Shown here one piece after another: positions 9,510 through 18,706 of a stretch of 64,000 bases of DNA. Position 1 is the stretch's first letter. Every line of letters begins with the position of its first letter. The stretch is taken from contig MENQ01000021.1 in NCBI GenBank assembly GCA_001768325.1, positions 62,001 to 126,000 of the forward strand, given 5' to 3'. This DNA comes from Bacteroidetes bacterium GWC2_46_850. GTDB taxonomy: Bacteria > Bacteroidota > Bacteroidia > Bacteroidales > Dysgonomonadaceae. A program made the translations under genes and the position numbers. The notes beneath the pieces are model-generated. The model was not told the DNA's origin. It saw only the letters and a list, made by a program, of their open reading frames with translations, and ran no database searches.

Positions 9510-12500
9510 TTAAAATGTAAGATTTAATCCGACAGTCCATGTTTTCAACATAGGATACGCATCTCCTTGTCCATGGCTGTTTGTCATATCTCCAACCGGA
9601 TTTTCAATTACCTCCGGATCGAAACTGTCTGTATGTTTATATATTCCTGAAAATGTAAGTATGTTTTGTCCTGACACAAATATCTGAGCATTTGTAAGAT
9701 GCAACCGGTCAGTCATTGTTTGGGGGATAGTGTAATCTACTACCAGGTTCTTCAACCTGATATAGCTGGCATCCTGAAGGTAACGTGTCTGAGGGGCGCC
9801 CAATGAGCGGTTTGTACCCAGGGATATATACCCTCTGTATCTTGGGAAATAACCATCGGGATTATCTTCCGACCACATATCCTCATATAGTTTGGCCGGT
9901 TGAAATCCGTATGGCCTGTTATAGGGTCCGTAAAAAAGGTCTGCTTCAGGAGCAAAATACCAGTCTCTTTTTCCAATACCCTGAAAGAATGCCGATACAC
10001 CGAAACCGTTCCAGTTGGCAGCCAGTGTAAAACCGAACTGATACCTGGGGGAAGAATTTCCAATAATCCTTCTGTCACCCGGATCCTCCACCGTATTACT
10101 TCCCTGATCGATTACATCATCATCATTTAAATCGGCAAACTTCAAATCCCCGGGCAACCATTTATTGCTATTGGAATTTCTAAGGTAACTCTGATCTGCA
10201 TGACCGGCTACATCTTCTTCGGAAGTAAACAATCCGAGCGTTTCGAAACCCCAAATTTCTCCCAACTCTTTTCCTACGTAGTGGGAAGAAATTATCTTCG
10301 TTGGATTATTAAATTTGGTGATATGCGCTCTGCTATCCCACAACGAACCACTTATGCTGTACCTGAAAGGTTTATCATTCACATTAAACTGATCCCGCCA
10401 CGAAAGAGACAGTTCCCAGCCTTTTGTCTCCAGATCGGCATAGTTCCCGTAAGGTACGGTAGCGCCAAATACGTTTGGCAGCGGCGGACCTGCTGTGAAC
10501 ATGTCAGTCGTTTCCCGGTTATACCAATCGTAAGAGATACTTAATCTGTTATTAAGCAATACAATATCAGCACCTACATCAAGTGTTGTGGCCTTCTCCC
10601 ACGTGAGGCCATCGGGAATAACGGTAGGCATGCTGGTGTACCCGGGTTGGACACCTCCCAGAATTACTCCGGTCTTACCTACAGCCATTGTTTCAAGAAA
10701 GCGATAAGGTGCCACATTACCATTGCCCAGCGTACCATATGAAGCCCTGAGTTTCAGATGGTCTAACCAGCTCACGGCATCTTTCATAAAATTCTCCTCG
10801 GTAATAGTCCATCCGGCGGAAACAGAGGGGAAGAATCCCCATTGCTGGGTAGTTGGAAATTTTGATGATCCGTCATTACGACCGTTAAATTCTACAAGGT
10901 ATTTATTTTTGTAGTTATAGTTAAGACGGTAGAAGAGTCCTACGTAAGCCCAGTCGCTGCCACCACCTGTAATACGGTAATTCAGACCATCCATCAGATT
11001 GTAGTCAGGTTTTGTTTCAACCAGCATCACATCCCGGTCTGTATTCAAAGTTTCCAATTGATTTTTTTCCACATTTAATCCAACCAGTGCGCTCACATTG
11101 TGTTCGTCCATGAATGTTTTATTCAGGTCGGCAGTTATGTTTGAAACCCAGTAGGTGGTCTCGTCGTTATATTGACGAAGACGGCTATTTCCATAGCTGC
11201 TCAGATGATCGGGAGCATTGCTGTAGTAAATATAATTGTTGAATCTTTTGTCCTTGTCCCATTTTTTTGAAAACGTAAATTCGGCCTTCAACCTCAAGAG
11301 ATCTTTTATGGGCTCAGCAATGACGGCCGCGGTATTTCTGACGTAAAAATTAGTTTGATCAGAGCGGCTGCTACCCTCTGCAAATGAGGCCATTGTATAT
11401 GCCGCATGGTGTGTATAAGTACCATCGGGATTTCTTAAGACTGTCATCGGAAAACCCTGCACATCCAAATAACGCCAGATACCTGCATCACCATTAGGCA
11501 ATAATGGATATTCATAACCATAGGTACTTATATCGAAATTGTCCTGAAATGCCAACCAGTCGTTCGCCTTAACCTCTCCTTTTGCTCGGACATTCAGTCG
11601 ATCGTACACGTCGGGCGAATATTCAAAAATGCCACTTTGGTGATAGTATCTCCCCGATAAATAAAAAGTGGCATTATCATTTCCACCCGAAACACTTAAC
11701 GCCACATCCGTAGCCGGCATGACATCTTTATAAAGTTCATCGAACCAATCGGTGCTCCCAAAATATTCATACCTTCCCAACTGTTCGTTATAAACCACAT
11801 CGGGTGAATTGGGGTCTTCGTTGTTCAGCCTCAGCCTTTCCAGATATTCAAGTGAAAATGGGAAAACGCTGTTTACAGAAATTGGGTGAGTGATATAGTC
11901 ATACCATGCATAGAAGGCATCATCAAAATTTTTAGCCCATTCATAACCATTGGTCACCAGTTGCGGTTCAACTGTTCGTTTATTAAAAGACTGGCTGAAA
12001 TTAAAATCGATTTTAGGTTTCCCCTTATTCGCAGATTTGGTGGTAATTAATACTACGCCAAAGGCAGCTCTTGAGCCATATATGGCAGCAGAGGAAGCAT
12101 CCTTCAACACTGAAACACTCTCCACGTCATTGGGATTCAGAATATTGGGATCTCCTTCCACGCCATCGATCAGCACCAACGCACTTCCGCCGGCACCTAT
12201 TGAGGTGGTGCCTCTGATGTTATATTCAGAAGTTCTTGTCGGGCTACCATCTGCCATCGTAATATTGAGATTTGGAAGGGTACCCTGGAGTAATCTTGTC
12301 AGGTTTGGTGCCGGTCTGTTTTCAAGGACAGTATTGTCCACCTGTGAAACGGCACCTGTCAGATTCACTTTTCTTTGTGTGCCATAACCCACCACGACAA
12401 ATTCTTCCAAAAGTTCGGAATCTTCGTGTAATGTAATATTTAACGGGATACGCCCATTCCATACCACTTCATGTTCCTGAAAACCGATATAGGAGAGAAT

Positions 12501-12713
12501 AATTGTTGATCCGGGCGTTGCGGCAAAGGAAAACTCGCCATCGTAACTGGTTACGGTACCCTTTGTGGTACCTTTCTGTACCACGTTCACGCCAATTAAC
12601 GGTTCTTTGTTCACGTCTGTCACAACACCTGAAAGTGTTATATCCTGTGCATTTGAAGAAAGCACCGCGCACAGGAAACACATAATAAATTTCAATTTTG
12701 ATAACCTTTTCAT
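9510..12713 (-). CDS. SusC/RagA family TonB-linked outer membrane transporter
   Basis: A 1067-residue protein with a signal peptide ending near SSNAQ. A carboxypeptidase-D-like beta domain follows (about 25-105: LSGVVTDVNKEPLIGVNVVQ), then the plug domain beginning EEFVVVGYGTQRKVNLTGAV with the SusC signature VLIDGVEGD and VLKDASSAAIYGSRAAFGVV. The remainder is the beta-barrel, ending in LKTWTVGLNLTF with a terminal Phe as expected. It imports a substrate across the outer membrane using TonB energy together with the SusD encoded 14 bp downstream. No sigma/anti-sigma pair or hybrid regulator adjoins this locus, so its control is unclear. About 100 bp upstream lies an AAATGTTA/TAACATTT palindrome. 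Confidence 0.95.
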   Translation of the reverse strand: MKRLSKLKFIMCFLCAVLSSNAQDITLSGVVTDVNKEPLIGVNVVQKGTTKGTVTSYDGEFSFAATPGSTIILSYIGFQEHEVVWNGRIPLNITLHEDSELLEEFVVVGYGTQRKVNLTGAVSQVDNTVLENRPAPNLTRLLQGTLPNLNITMADGSPTRTSEYNIRGTTSIGAGGSALVLIDGVEGDPNILNPNDVESVSVLKDASSAAIYGSRAAFGVVLITTKSANKGKPKIDFNFSQSFNKRTVEPQLVTNGYEWAKNFDDAFYAWYDYITHPISVNSVFPFSLEYLERLRLNNEDPNSPDVVYNEQLGRYEYFGSTDWFDELYKDVMPATDVALSVSGGNDNATFYLSGRYYHQSGIFEYSPDVYDRLNVRAKGEVKANDWLAFQDNFDISTYGYEYPLLPNGDAGIWRYLDVQGFPMTVLRNPDGTYTHHAAYTMASFAEGSSRSDQTNFYVRNTAAVIAEPIKDLLRLKAEFTFSKKWDKDKRFNNYIYYSNAPDHLSSYGNSRLRQYNDETTYWVSNITADLNKTFMDEHNVSALVGLNVEKNQLETLNTDRDVMLVETKPDYNLMDGLNYRITGGGSDWAYVGLFYRLNYNYKNKYLVEFNGRNDGSSKFPTTQQWGFFPSVSAGWTITEENFMKDAVSWLDHLKLRASYGTLGNGNVAPYRFLETMAVGKTGVILGGVQPGYTSMPTVIPDGLTWEKATTLDVGADIVLLNNRLSISYDWYNRETTDMFTAGPPLPNVFGATVPYGNYADLETKGWELSLSWRDQFNVNDKPFRYSISGSLWDSRAHITKFNNPTKIISSHYVGKELGEIWGFETLGLFTSEEDVAGHADQSYLRNSNSNKWLPGDLKFADLNDDDVIDQGSNTVEDPGDRRIIGNSSPRYQFGFTLAANWNGFGVSAFFQGIGKRDWYFAPEADLFYGPYNRPYGFQPAKLYEDMWSEDNPDGYFPRYRGYISLGTNRSLGAPQTRYLQDASYIRLKNLVVDYTIPQTMTDRLHLTNAQIFVSGQNILTFSGIYKHTDSFDPEVIENPVGDMTNSHGQGDAYPMLKTWTVGLNLTF

Positions 12714-12809
12714 AAATTTACTTATTCAATAATGCACTAAAAGTCGCTTTAATATTTAGCGGCAAAAGAACACTTATTTTGTTACAGAACTACTAAGTAA
12801 AAAATAAGA

Positions 12810-12827
12810 AAATGTTACTTAACATTT
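12810..12827. repeat. Palindrome AAATGTTA-ct-TAACATTT upstream of susC
   Basis: Perfect 8-bp arms separated by 2 bp, about 100 bp upstream of the susC start. The same half-sites occur, with a 4-bp spacer, inside the 30-bp palindrome at 13604-13633. It may be an operator or chance in AT-rich DNA. Confidence 0.35.
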
Positions 12828-12899
12828 CAGGAAATTCGCATCTGGCATTGATTTCACGATAGAAGAAAAAATATTACAAGATATTGGACCCTTTAAATG

Positions 12900-12932
12900 A
12901 AAAAAACGGACACTGACGTAACAGTATCCGTT
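12900..12932 (-). terminator. Terminator of the redoxin-like gene
   Basis: The inverted repeat AACGGAcACTG / CAGTaTCCGTT (one mismatch, 6-nt loop) is followed on the minus strand by a run of Ts. It lies about 20 bp beyond the stop of the redoxin-like gene. Confidence 0.75.
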
Positions 12933-12954
12933 CTTACTTTACTTTTTATCAATC

Positions 12955-13446
12955 TTAAAGAATGAATTCCAAATCGTCGGTCGAAACATTCATTGCTAGA
13001 ATGACTCCGTTTTCATCGATTAAATAGTTTCTGAAACCACGATTCAGTTTGAAATCATGATAAATCTCCGAGTTTGTTCCGTTTATTTCACAAAACTGAG
13101 AAGTGGTGTTCAGGCTATCTAGGACGAATGTTCTCTCTGCAACATGCACATTCTCATCGAATGCCACCGATAGAAAAGAAATATCAGCGTGACGACTTCG
13201 CAGATAATGATACAACTGAACATTGTTCGCTCTGGATGGGGCATCATACGTAGCCCAGAAATTTACCACTACTTTTTTACCTTTGTAATCGCTCAGGTTG
13301 TTGGTGCTCCCCTTCAAATCCGTTAAAACGATATCAGGGATCATTTCTCCCGGATAATAACCCACGGAAGGGACAACATTCTTGACTGAACCTGAAGTCA
13401 ACACAAGTGACAATATTGTTACAAGGCAAAAGTTCACGTACTTCAT
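12955..13446 (-). CDS. Thioredoxin-fold (TlpA/redoxin-like) exported protein without active-site cysteines
   Basis: A 163-residue protein with a Sec-type hydrophobic N-terminus. The fold is recognisable as TlpA/AhpC-TSA: PGEMIPDIVLTDLKGSTNNLSDYKGK, then VVVNFWATYDAPSRANN at about 59-75, and YLIDENGVILAMN near the C-terminus. Where active homologues have WxxWCxPCR, this protein reads WATYDAPSR, so both redox cysteines are absent. The cis-proline usual before the third strand is also missing (GFRNYLID). It therefore cannot act as a thiol oxidoreductase and may bind a partner or ligand. It is monocistronic, with its own -7 box and terminator, next to a DUF5106 protein that keeps CPTC. Confidence 0.8.
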   Translation of the reverse strand: MKYVNFCLVTILSLVLTSGSVKNVVPSVGYYPGEMIPDIVLTDLKGSTNNLSDYKGKKVVVNFWATYDAPSRANNVQLYHYLRSRHADISFLSVAFDENVHVAERTFVLDSLNTTSQFCEINGTNSEIYHDFKLNRGFRNYLIDENGVILAMNVSTDDLEFIL

Positions 13447-13552
13447 ATAATTTTTTTTTCGTTACTACTTGGATTGGGCGGGTGCTTCACGCAGGATACC
13501 AAATCCACTAATTCTAAGGACTTTTCGCTAAAAGCCCATGATTGAAGTCTGC

Positions 13553-13560
13553 AAAAGTAC
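13553..13560 (-). promoter_or_regulatory. Candidate -7 box (TACTTTTG) for the redoxin-like gene
   Basis: Exact TAnnTTTG match on the minus strand. It predicts a leader of about 100 nt before the ATG at 13446; I see no convincing RNA structure in that leader. Confidence 0.45.
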
Positions 13561-13603
13561 GTCACTTTTTTTGAATCAGGTATATAGATGGCTAAAAACT
13601 TTC

Positions 13604-13633
13604 CTTGTAAATGTTAAATTTAACATTTACAAG
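13604..13633. repeat. Perfect 30-bp palindrome (15-bp arms, no spacer)
   Basis: Arms CTTGTAAATGTTAAA and its exact complement meet without spacer, between the stop of the DUF5106 gene (13652) and the redoxin-like promoter. It lacks GC content and an adjacent T run, so it is a poor intrinsic terminator; it could be an operator or a weak terminator (a T5 run follows some 5 nt later on the minus strand). Confidence 0.5.
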
Positions 13634-13651
13634 ATTGCATTTTACTCATTA

Positions 13652-14626
13652 TCAGTGCGTAACAGAAAAGAAGGATTCGATAGCTTCAATTGATGTATCT
13701 TTTAAAACCACCTTTTTATCTCTATCCAGCAAATAAAGCGTGGGAATCGCCTTGATATCGTATAATCTCTTTTGCGTTATTTCCATTCCTTTATCGTATG
13801 CATGTATCCACTTCTCCGGCATTTGAGGCAGATGTGCATACCATTCAGTCAGGTCGTTGTCGGGATAGAGGGTGAGTATCGTGAGCATGGTACGTGAAGT
13901 CGTATTCATGGCCAGCGCGTCGCTCAAAGGTTTTGAGTTGCTCAATTGGGTCATAACAGCCTCACAGGTAGGACACCCCGGGTTTGAAAACATCAGCAGC
14001 GTATACTCACTCCTCAGTTCATACAATGAAAAGGTTAACCCGGATTCAAGCGTGTAATGAAAGTCATTGGCTTTTTGCCCGATACGGTTCTTTAATGTCA
14101 TATCGAGTTGAAACGAATAACGTGACACCTCCTCCTCCGGCAACAGAGGAGACTGTACAAGCTGCTGCAGCACAGGGAGGTAAAACTCTTCATTTCGAAA
14201 GGGGGAGTTGGCATCGTAGAAGTATTTATCGAATAATGAGGCAACATGACGGTAAAACAAGGTATCGGTAGCCGCCTTTTCCAGCGTGTATAAGAGCGAC
14301 TTATCGGCATCTTCCTTGGAAACATAGGGCAATATATTAATGTAATCCACAAAAGCCTGTTCGGTTATTTCAGGGCGTTCAATTAATTTTCTATCGGCGA
14401 AATCGAACCGATCCCAAAAATGTAGTGACAGATACTTTGCCCGCTCATCGGGATTGGTCAGTGCATCCGGAATCACAGGCATGATGAATGTATCGGGTAC
14501 AATGGTCTGCCGGATATCGGCAATCTCTGTCCTTGTTTCAGATTGCGTCTTCTTGCTCGATGAACAGGAGATCATGACTGTCAATGCGATGGCCATGATC
14601 AAAAAAGTAAACGTAAAATCCTTCAT
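13652..14626 (-). CDS. DUF5106 domain thioredoxin-like lipoprotein
   Basis: A 324-residue lipoprotein; the leader ends ALTVMISCSSSKK, with Cys as the lipidation site. The N-terminal half (about 40-190) is the DUF5106 helical domain (ERAKYLSLHFWDRFDFAD is its characteristic start). The C-terminal half is a thioredoxin fold with an intact CxxC in NPGCPTCEAV and the cis-Pro segment IKAIPTLYLLD. The arrangement suggests a periplasmic thiol-disulfide protein attached to a membrane. The frame extends upstream to 14713, but the lipoprotein leader fixes the start at 14626. It is divergent from dnaX. Confidence 0.82.
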   Translation of the reverse strand: MKDFTFTFLIMAIALTVMISCSSSKKTQSETRTEIADIRQTIVPDTFIMPVIPDALTNPDERAKYLSLHFWDRFDFADRKLIERPEITEQAFVDYINILPYVSKEDADKSLLYTLEKAATDTLFYRHVASLFDKYFYDANSPFRNEEFYLPVLQQLVQSPLLPEEEVSRYSFQLDMTLKNRIGQKANDFHYTLESGLTFSLYELRSEYTLLMFSNPGCPTCEAVMTQLSNSKPLSDALAMNTTSRTMLTILTLYPDNDLTEWYAHLPQMPEKWIHAYDKGMEITQKRLYDIKAIPTLYLLDRDKKVVLKDTSIEAIESFFSVTH

Positions 14627-14652
14627 AATAGTCTCTTTGTCGCAATTTGGTG

Positions 14653-14660
14653 TAAAGGTA
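14653..14660 (-). promoter_or_regulatory. Weak -7 box (TACCTTTA) for the DUF5106 gene
   Basis: One mismatch to TAnnTTTG (final A). It would give a leader of about 20 nt. The same variant occurs upstream of the Gfo/Idh gene at 29652. Confidence 0.3.
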
Positions 14661-14681
14661 GTAAAAAACAGATATTTTTCG

Positions 14682-14689
14682 TACTTTTG
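14682..14689 (+). promoter_or_regulatory. Candidate -7 box (TACTTTTG) for dnaX
   Basis: Exact TAnnTTTG match, placing transcription start near 14696, about 20 nt before the ATG at 14716. This favours that ATG over an in-frame TTG at 14701. Confidence 0.45.
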
Positions 14690-14715
14690 TAATTTACGAT
14701 TTGTGCGATTCAATC

Positions 14716-16485
14716 ATGGACACTTTCATTGTTTCTGCAAGAAAATACAGGCCCTCTACCTTTCGCTCCGTCGTGGGGCAGGAAGCACTCACCACCACAT
14801 TAAAAAATGCCATCGCAGGCAGCAAGCTGGCACATGCCTATTTGTTCAGTGGGCCACGTGGTGTGGGTAAGACTACCTGTGCCCGCATCTTTGCCAAGAC
14901 GATCAATTGTCTGAATCCGACGAACGAATACGAGGCCTGCAACGCCTGTGAATCGTGTGTTGCTTTCAACGAACAACGTTCTTACAATATCCATGAACTG
15001 GATGCTGCCTCAAACAACAGCGTAGATGACATACGCAGCCTCATAGACCAGGTGCGCGTACCACCGCAGATCGGGAAGTACAAGGTTTACATCATTGACG
15101 AAGTGCACATGCTGTCTCAGTCCGCCTTCAACTCGTTCCTTAAAACGCTGGAGGAACCTCCAGCACATGCCATCTTTATTCTCGCAACAACCGAAAAGCA
15201 CAAGATTATACCCACCATCCTGTCACGTTGCCAAGTATATGATTTCAACCGCATCCATATTGGCGACATCGTAGCGCATCTGCAATATGTGGCACAGGAA
15301 GAAGGAGTACAAACTGAGCCTGAAGCACTCAACATCATCGCGCAGAAAGCAGACGGCGGTATGCGCGACGCGCTTTCCATCTTCGATCAGACCGTCAGCT
15401 ATACTGGCGGGGACATTACCTATCAGGCTGTTGTAGAGAACCTGAATGTGCTGGACTACGAATACTATTTCAAACTTTCTGAAGCGATCTTTGCTGGAGA
15501 CGTAGTAAATAGCCTGCTCATTCTGAATGATATACTTAACAGGGGGTTTGAAGGGCAATATATCATCAGTGGTATCTCTTCTCACTTCCGCGACTTGCTT
15601 GTTTGCAAGGATCCGGCCACTGCACAGCTTTTTCAAGTGGGTTCTTCTATCCGGGAAAAGTACATCGCCATGGCGCAACAATGCAGCAATGATTTTATGT
15701 ACAGGGCAATTGAGCTCGCAAACGACTGCGACCTCAACTATCGCCTCAGCAAGAACAAACGGTTGTTACTGGAGCTTACACTAATTAAGTTATGCCAGCT
15801 CACGGAAGATTCTGCAGCAGAGAGACAGGAAAAAAAAAAGGCCATTGAGCCGATAACAGTTCAAAAGAAGGAGCAAACCGGGAAAACTGTTGCACGGCCC
15901 GAAAAAACGGAAAGGCTGCAGCAGGAGTCTGACAGGCAATTGCAGGCATCTGAAGAGGTGAACCCCATTACAGCCGTTCAGCCCGAAAAAGAGAGTGGGA
16001 AACCGGCCGCCACCAAAAGAAAAAGCGTCTCCATGGCGGGTATGGGCATATCGCTCGCGTCAATTAATCACACCCAAAAAAAGGAAGTAAACAGTAGCAG
16101 TGAGGAAGTCCGGCAAAATGGAACCAACCTGTTCACGGAGGAGGAACTGATTGCGGCATGGGAATCGTATGCAGCAGCGCTGAAGAAGGAAGTACTACTC
16201 AAAAATACGATGTCTCTCTATCCGCCCAGGATGCTGAACGATGTTGTATTTGAGGTGGAAGTAAATACAGAACTTAATAAGCAGTACCTTACCGACAACA
16301 GCCTATCCATCCTCTCCCATCTCAGGGAAACGCTGCAGAATGGAGAGATTACCATGACCATCCGCATTGCAGAAGATAATGTTATTAAAAAACCACTCAC
16401 TTCACGCGAGATATTTGATGAGATGGTGCAGCAAAACCCGTCACTTCAAAAACTGTCCAATGAATTCGGACTGGAACTGAACTGA
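14716..16485 (+). CDS. dnaX: DNA polymerase III subunit gamma/tau
   Basis: A 589-residue clamp-loader ATPase. It starts MDTFIVSARKYRPSTFRSVVGQ, the canonical DnaX N-terminus, followed by Walker A GPRGVGKTTC (about 45-54), four zinc-ligand cysteines (two in CNACESC plus flanking Cys), Walker B VYIIDEVHML and sensor 1 LATTEKHKII. The region from about 360 to 450 is charged and Gln/Glu-rich, a flexible linker, and the last 130 residues resemble a tau-specific C-terminal domain, as seen in Bacteroidota. It loads the beta clamp at the replication fork. The stop codon overlaps the start of the M15 peptidase gene by one base (TGATG), implying translational coupling. Confidence 0.96.
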   Translation: MDTFIVSARKYRPSTFRSVVGQEALTTTLKNAIAGSKLAHAYLFSGPRGVGKTTCARIFAKTINCLNPTNEYEACNACESCVAFNEQRSYNIHELDAASNNSVDDIRSLIDQVRVPPQIGKYKVYIIDEVHMLSQSAFNSFLKTLEEPPAHAIFILATTEKHKIIPTILSRCQVYDFNRIHIGDIVAHLQYVAQEEGVQTEPEALNIIAQKADGGMRDALSIFDQTVSYTGGDITYQAVVENLNVLDYEYYFKLSEAIFAGDVVNSLLILNDILNRGFEGQYIISGISSHFRDLLVCKDPATAQLFQVGSSIREKYIAMAQQCSNDFMYRAIELANDCDLNYRLSKNKRLLLELTLIKLCQLTEDSAAERQEKKKAIEPITVQKKEQTGKTVARPEKTERLQQESDRQLQASEEVNPITAVQPEKESGKPAATKRKSVSMAGMGISLASINHTQKKEVNSSSEEVRQNGTNLFTEEELIAAWESYAAALKKEVLLKNTMSLYPPRMLNDVVFEVEVNTELNKQYLTDNSLSILSHLRETLQNGEITMTIRIAEDNVIKKPLTSREIFDEMVQQNPSLQKLSNEFGLELN

Positions 16486-17144
16486 TGAAAACAAGTTTCA
16501 TTTTCCTTTGCGCGGGTATATTTTTGCTTTCCTGTACAGGTGCTGAGAGAAAGACATCACCCGTCTCAGAGACGCCAAAACCCGTAACAAAGACGCGCGT
16601 GTTGAAGGAAGACACCGTCATTGATGCCAGTTTCACCTTCGAGGAAGCGATTGCCGGCACAAAAGCGCCCCAACAAATCATCGACCAACTGATATTATTT
16701 GACGTTTTTTATCTTTCTACCGACGGAGTAATTCATCAGGGACAGATTCTCACAAACAAAGAAATCGCATCGGACATAGTGCATATGTTCCGGTTCATGC
16801 TTCGCGAAGGATTCGTGGTAGAAAAAGTGATTCCCGTTGTCCGCTATAACTGGAACGACACGCTCTCAATGGCCGACAATAACAGCTATAGTTTCTGCTA
16901 TCGCAACATCTCCTATTCCAGACATGCCACAGGTATGGCCATTGATATAAACCCGCGTTTCAACCCTTTGCGATGGAAAAAGGGAGGTCAGCCTAACTTT
17001 CCGGCGGGCGCCGTGCAGGACACCACCGTAAACGGCACATTATATCCCGGACACCCGGTTGTAAAAGAGTTTCTGAAAAGAGAATTTCGATGGGGACATA
17101 CTTTCTCGAAGTTTTACGACGACCATCATTTCGAAAAGAGGTAA
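16485..17144 (+). CDS. M15 family D-Ala-D-Ala carboxypeptidase-like lipoprotein
   Basis: A 219-residue protein with a lipoprotein leader (IFLLSCTGAE, lipidation at Cys17). The zinc site of the M15 family is present: SRHATGMAIDIN (His147, Asp154) and the C-terminal W-G-H...D-D-H-H-F motif (last His as third ligand). The family cleaves D-alanyl bonds of peptidoglycan, so a role in cell-wall trimming is likely. It is translationally coupled to dnaX and faces the yifB gene tail to tail with only 2 bp between the stops; no terminator is seen in that gap. Confidence 0.88.
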   Translation: MKTSFIFLCAGIFLLSCTGAERKTSPVSETPKPVTKTRVLKEDTVIDASFTFEEAIAGTKAPQQIIDQLILFDVFYLSTDGVIHQGQILTNKEIASDIVHMFRFMLREGFVVEKVIPVVRYNWNDTLSMADNNSYSFCYRNISYSRHATGMAIDINPRFNPLRWKKGGQPNFPAGAVQDTTVNGTLYPGHPVVKEFLKREFRWGHTFSKFYDDHHFEKR

Positions 17145-17146
17145 CC

Positions 17147-18685
17147 TTATCTCGCCCAACTCTCCCTGTCGAGATTCCGGTAATTGATGGCTTCCGCCAA
17201 ATGAGTCGGCCTGATCTGTTCGCTTCCCTCCAGGTCGGCGATAGTCCGTGACACCTTGAGGATGCGGTCATAAGCCCGGGCGGAGAGGCTGAGCCGTTCC
17301 ATCGCAGCTTTCAGCAGACTCAGTCCGGCTCTGTCGGGGGAAACATACTTATGCAACATCTTGCCGTTCATCTGGGCATTACAATAGACACCTTTCACTC
17401 CACTGAATCGGTGCTTCTGTATTTCCCTTGCCTTCACTACACGCTGGCGGATGAGATCACTGTGCTCGGCCGATGTGCGGTCCGATATTTTATCGAAGGG
17501 GACGGGTGTAATCTCAATTTGTATATCGATCCGGTCGAGTAACGGTCCCGATATCTTGTTCAGATAACGTTGCACCGCACCGGGGGGACAGACACACTCT
17601 TTATCGGGATGGTTATGAAAACCGCAGGGACAGGGATTCATGGCCGCCACCAGCATGAAGCTTGCCGGATAATCCACACTGAAACGTGCGCGGGAAATGG
17701 TAATCTTGCGATCCTCCAGTGGCTGGCGCATGACTTCAAGTACATTCCGGTTAAATTCCGGCAGTTCATCGAGAAAAAGGACACCGTTATGCGCCAGGCT
17801 GATTTCCCCGGGTTGTGGGTAAGAACCTCCTCCTACCATGGCCACGTCGGAAATGGTATGATGCGGCGAACGAAACGGTCTTTGGGTCATCAGCGACTTG
17901 TGAGGCCCGATCTGACCGGCTACGCTGTGAATGCGGGTAGTCTCCAGAGCTTCATCCAGCGAAAAGGGTGGAAGAATAGATGGCATACGCTTGGCCATCA
18001 TGGACTTGCCCGAACCTGGCGGTCCCACCATGACAATGTTGTGCCCACCGGCAGCAGCCACCTCAAGCGCACGCTTCACATTTTCCTGTCCTTTCACGTC
18101 GGAGAAATCAGAATCAAAAGCATTGCGCCCTTCCTGAAATTCGCGCATTACATCCACCACAGTAGGTGCCGGCATTTGCTGCCCGTTAAAAAAGTTGACT
18201 ACTTCACGGATGTTTTCCATACCATATACCGTCAGTCCTTCCAACACAGCCGCCTCCTTCGCATTGGCAAAGGGCATGATAAGGCCTCTGAACCCGTTTT
18301 CTTTTGCCATAATGGCAATGGGCAGAGCTCCCCTGAGCGGAAGGATACTGCCATCGAGTGACAGTTCACCCATCATCACGTAATCATGCAGCATTTCCGG
18401 GTTCACTGAGCCTGAAGCTGCCAGAATACCGACGGCCAGAGGCAGATCATACGCAGAACCCTCTTTGCGGATATCGGCCGGCGACATATTAATGACAATT
18501 TGTTGACGTGGAAATTTCAGTCCATTGACCTCCAGGGCGGAGACAATCCTTTCATGACTTTCTTTTACGGAGATATCCGGCAGCCCCACGAGCATAAAAC
18601 GAATACCTCTCGAACAGTTTACTTCAATGGTAATGAGCGTGGCATTGATACCCTGTACAGCCGCTCCAAATAATTTGACCAGCAT
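17147..18685 (-). CDS. YifB/ComM family Mg-chelatase-like AAA+ ATPase
   Basis: A 512-residue cytoplasmic protein. Residues about 1-170 form the Lon-protease-like N-terminal domain (MLVKLFGAAVQGINATLITI, MGELSLDGSILPLRGALP). The AAA+ module follows with Walker A GPPGSGKSMMAKR, Walker B VLFLDELPEF and the arginine region FRSPHHTISD. A CPCGFHNHPDKECVCPP cysteine cluster and the Mg-chelatase C-terminal domain (LSARAYDRILKVSRTIADLEG) end the protein. The ComM branch is a helicase that promotes branch migration during integration of transforming DNA. It lies 21 bp downstream of a DUF4369-type gene and probably shares its transcript. Confidence 0.93.
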   Translation of the reverse strand: MLVKLFGAAVQGINATLITIEVNCSRGIRFMLVGLPDISVKESHERIVSALEVNGLKFPRQQIVINMSPADIRKEGSAYDLPLAVGILAASGSVNPEMLHDYVMMGELSLDGSILPLRGALPIAIMAKENGFRGLIMPFANAKEAAVLEGLTVYGMENIREVVNFFNGQQMPAPTVVDVMREFQEGRNAFDSDFSDVKGQENVKRALEVAAAGGHNIVMVGPPGSGKSMMAKRMPSILPPFSLDEALETTRIHSVAGQIGPHKSLMTQRPFRSPHHTISDVAMVGGGSYPQPGEISLAHNGVLFLDELPEFNRNVLEVMRQPLEDRKITISRARFSVDYPASFMLVAAMNPCPCGFHNHPDKECVCPPGAVQRYLNKISGPLLDRIDIQIEITPVPFDKISDRTSAEHSDLIRQRVVKAREIQKHRFSGVKGVYCNAQMNGKMLHKYVSPDRAGLSLLKAAMERLSLSARAYDRILKVSRTIADLEGSEQIRPTHLAEAINYRNLDRESWAR

Positions 18686-18706
18686 GTAACATACGTTGTG
18701 TGATAC

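Noticed and set aside
13447-13552. About 100-nt leader of the redoxin-like gene examined as a riboswitch
   Set aside because: No recognised aptamer core or paired architecture could be drawn.
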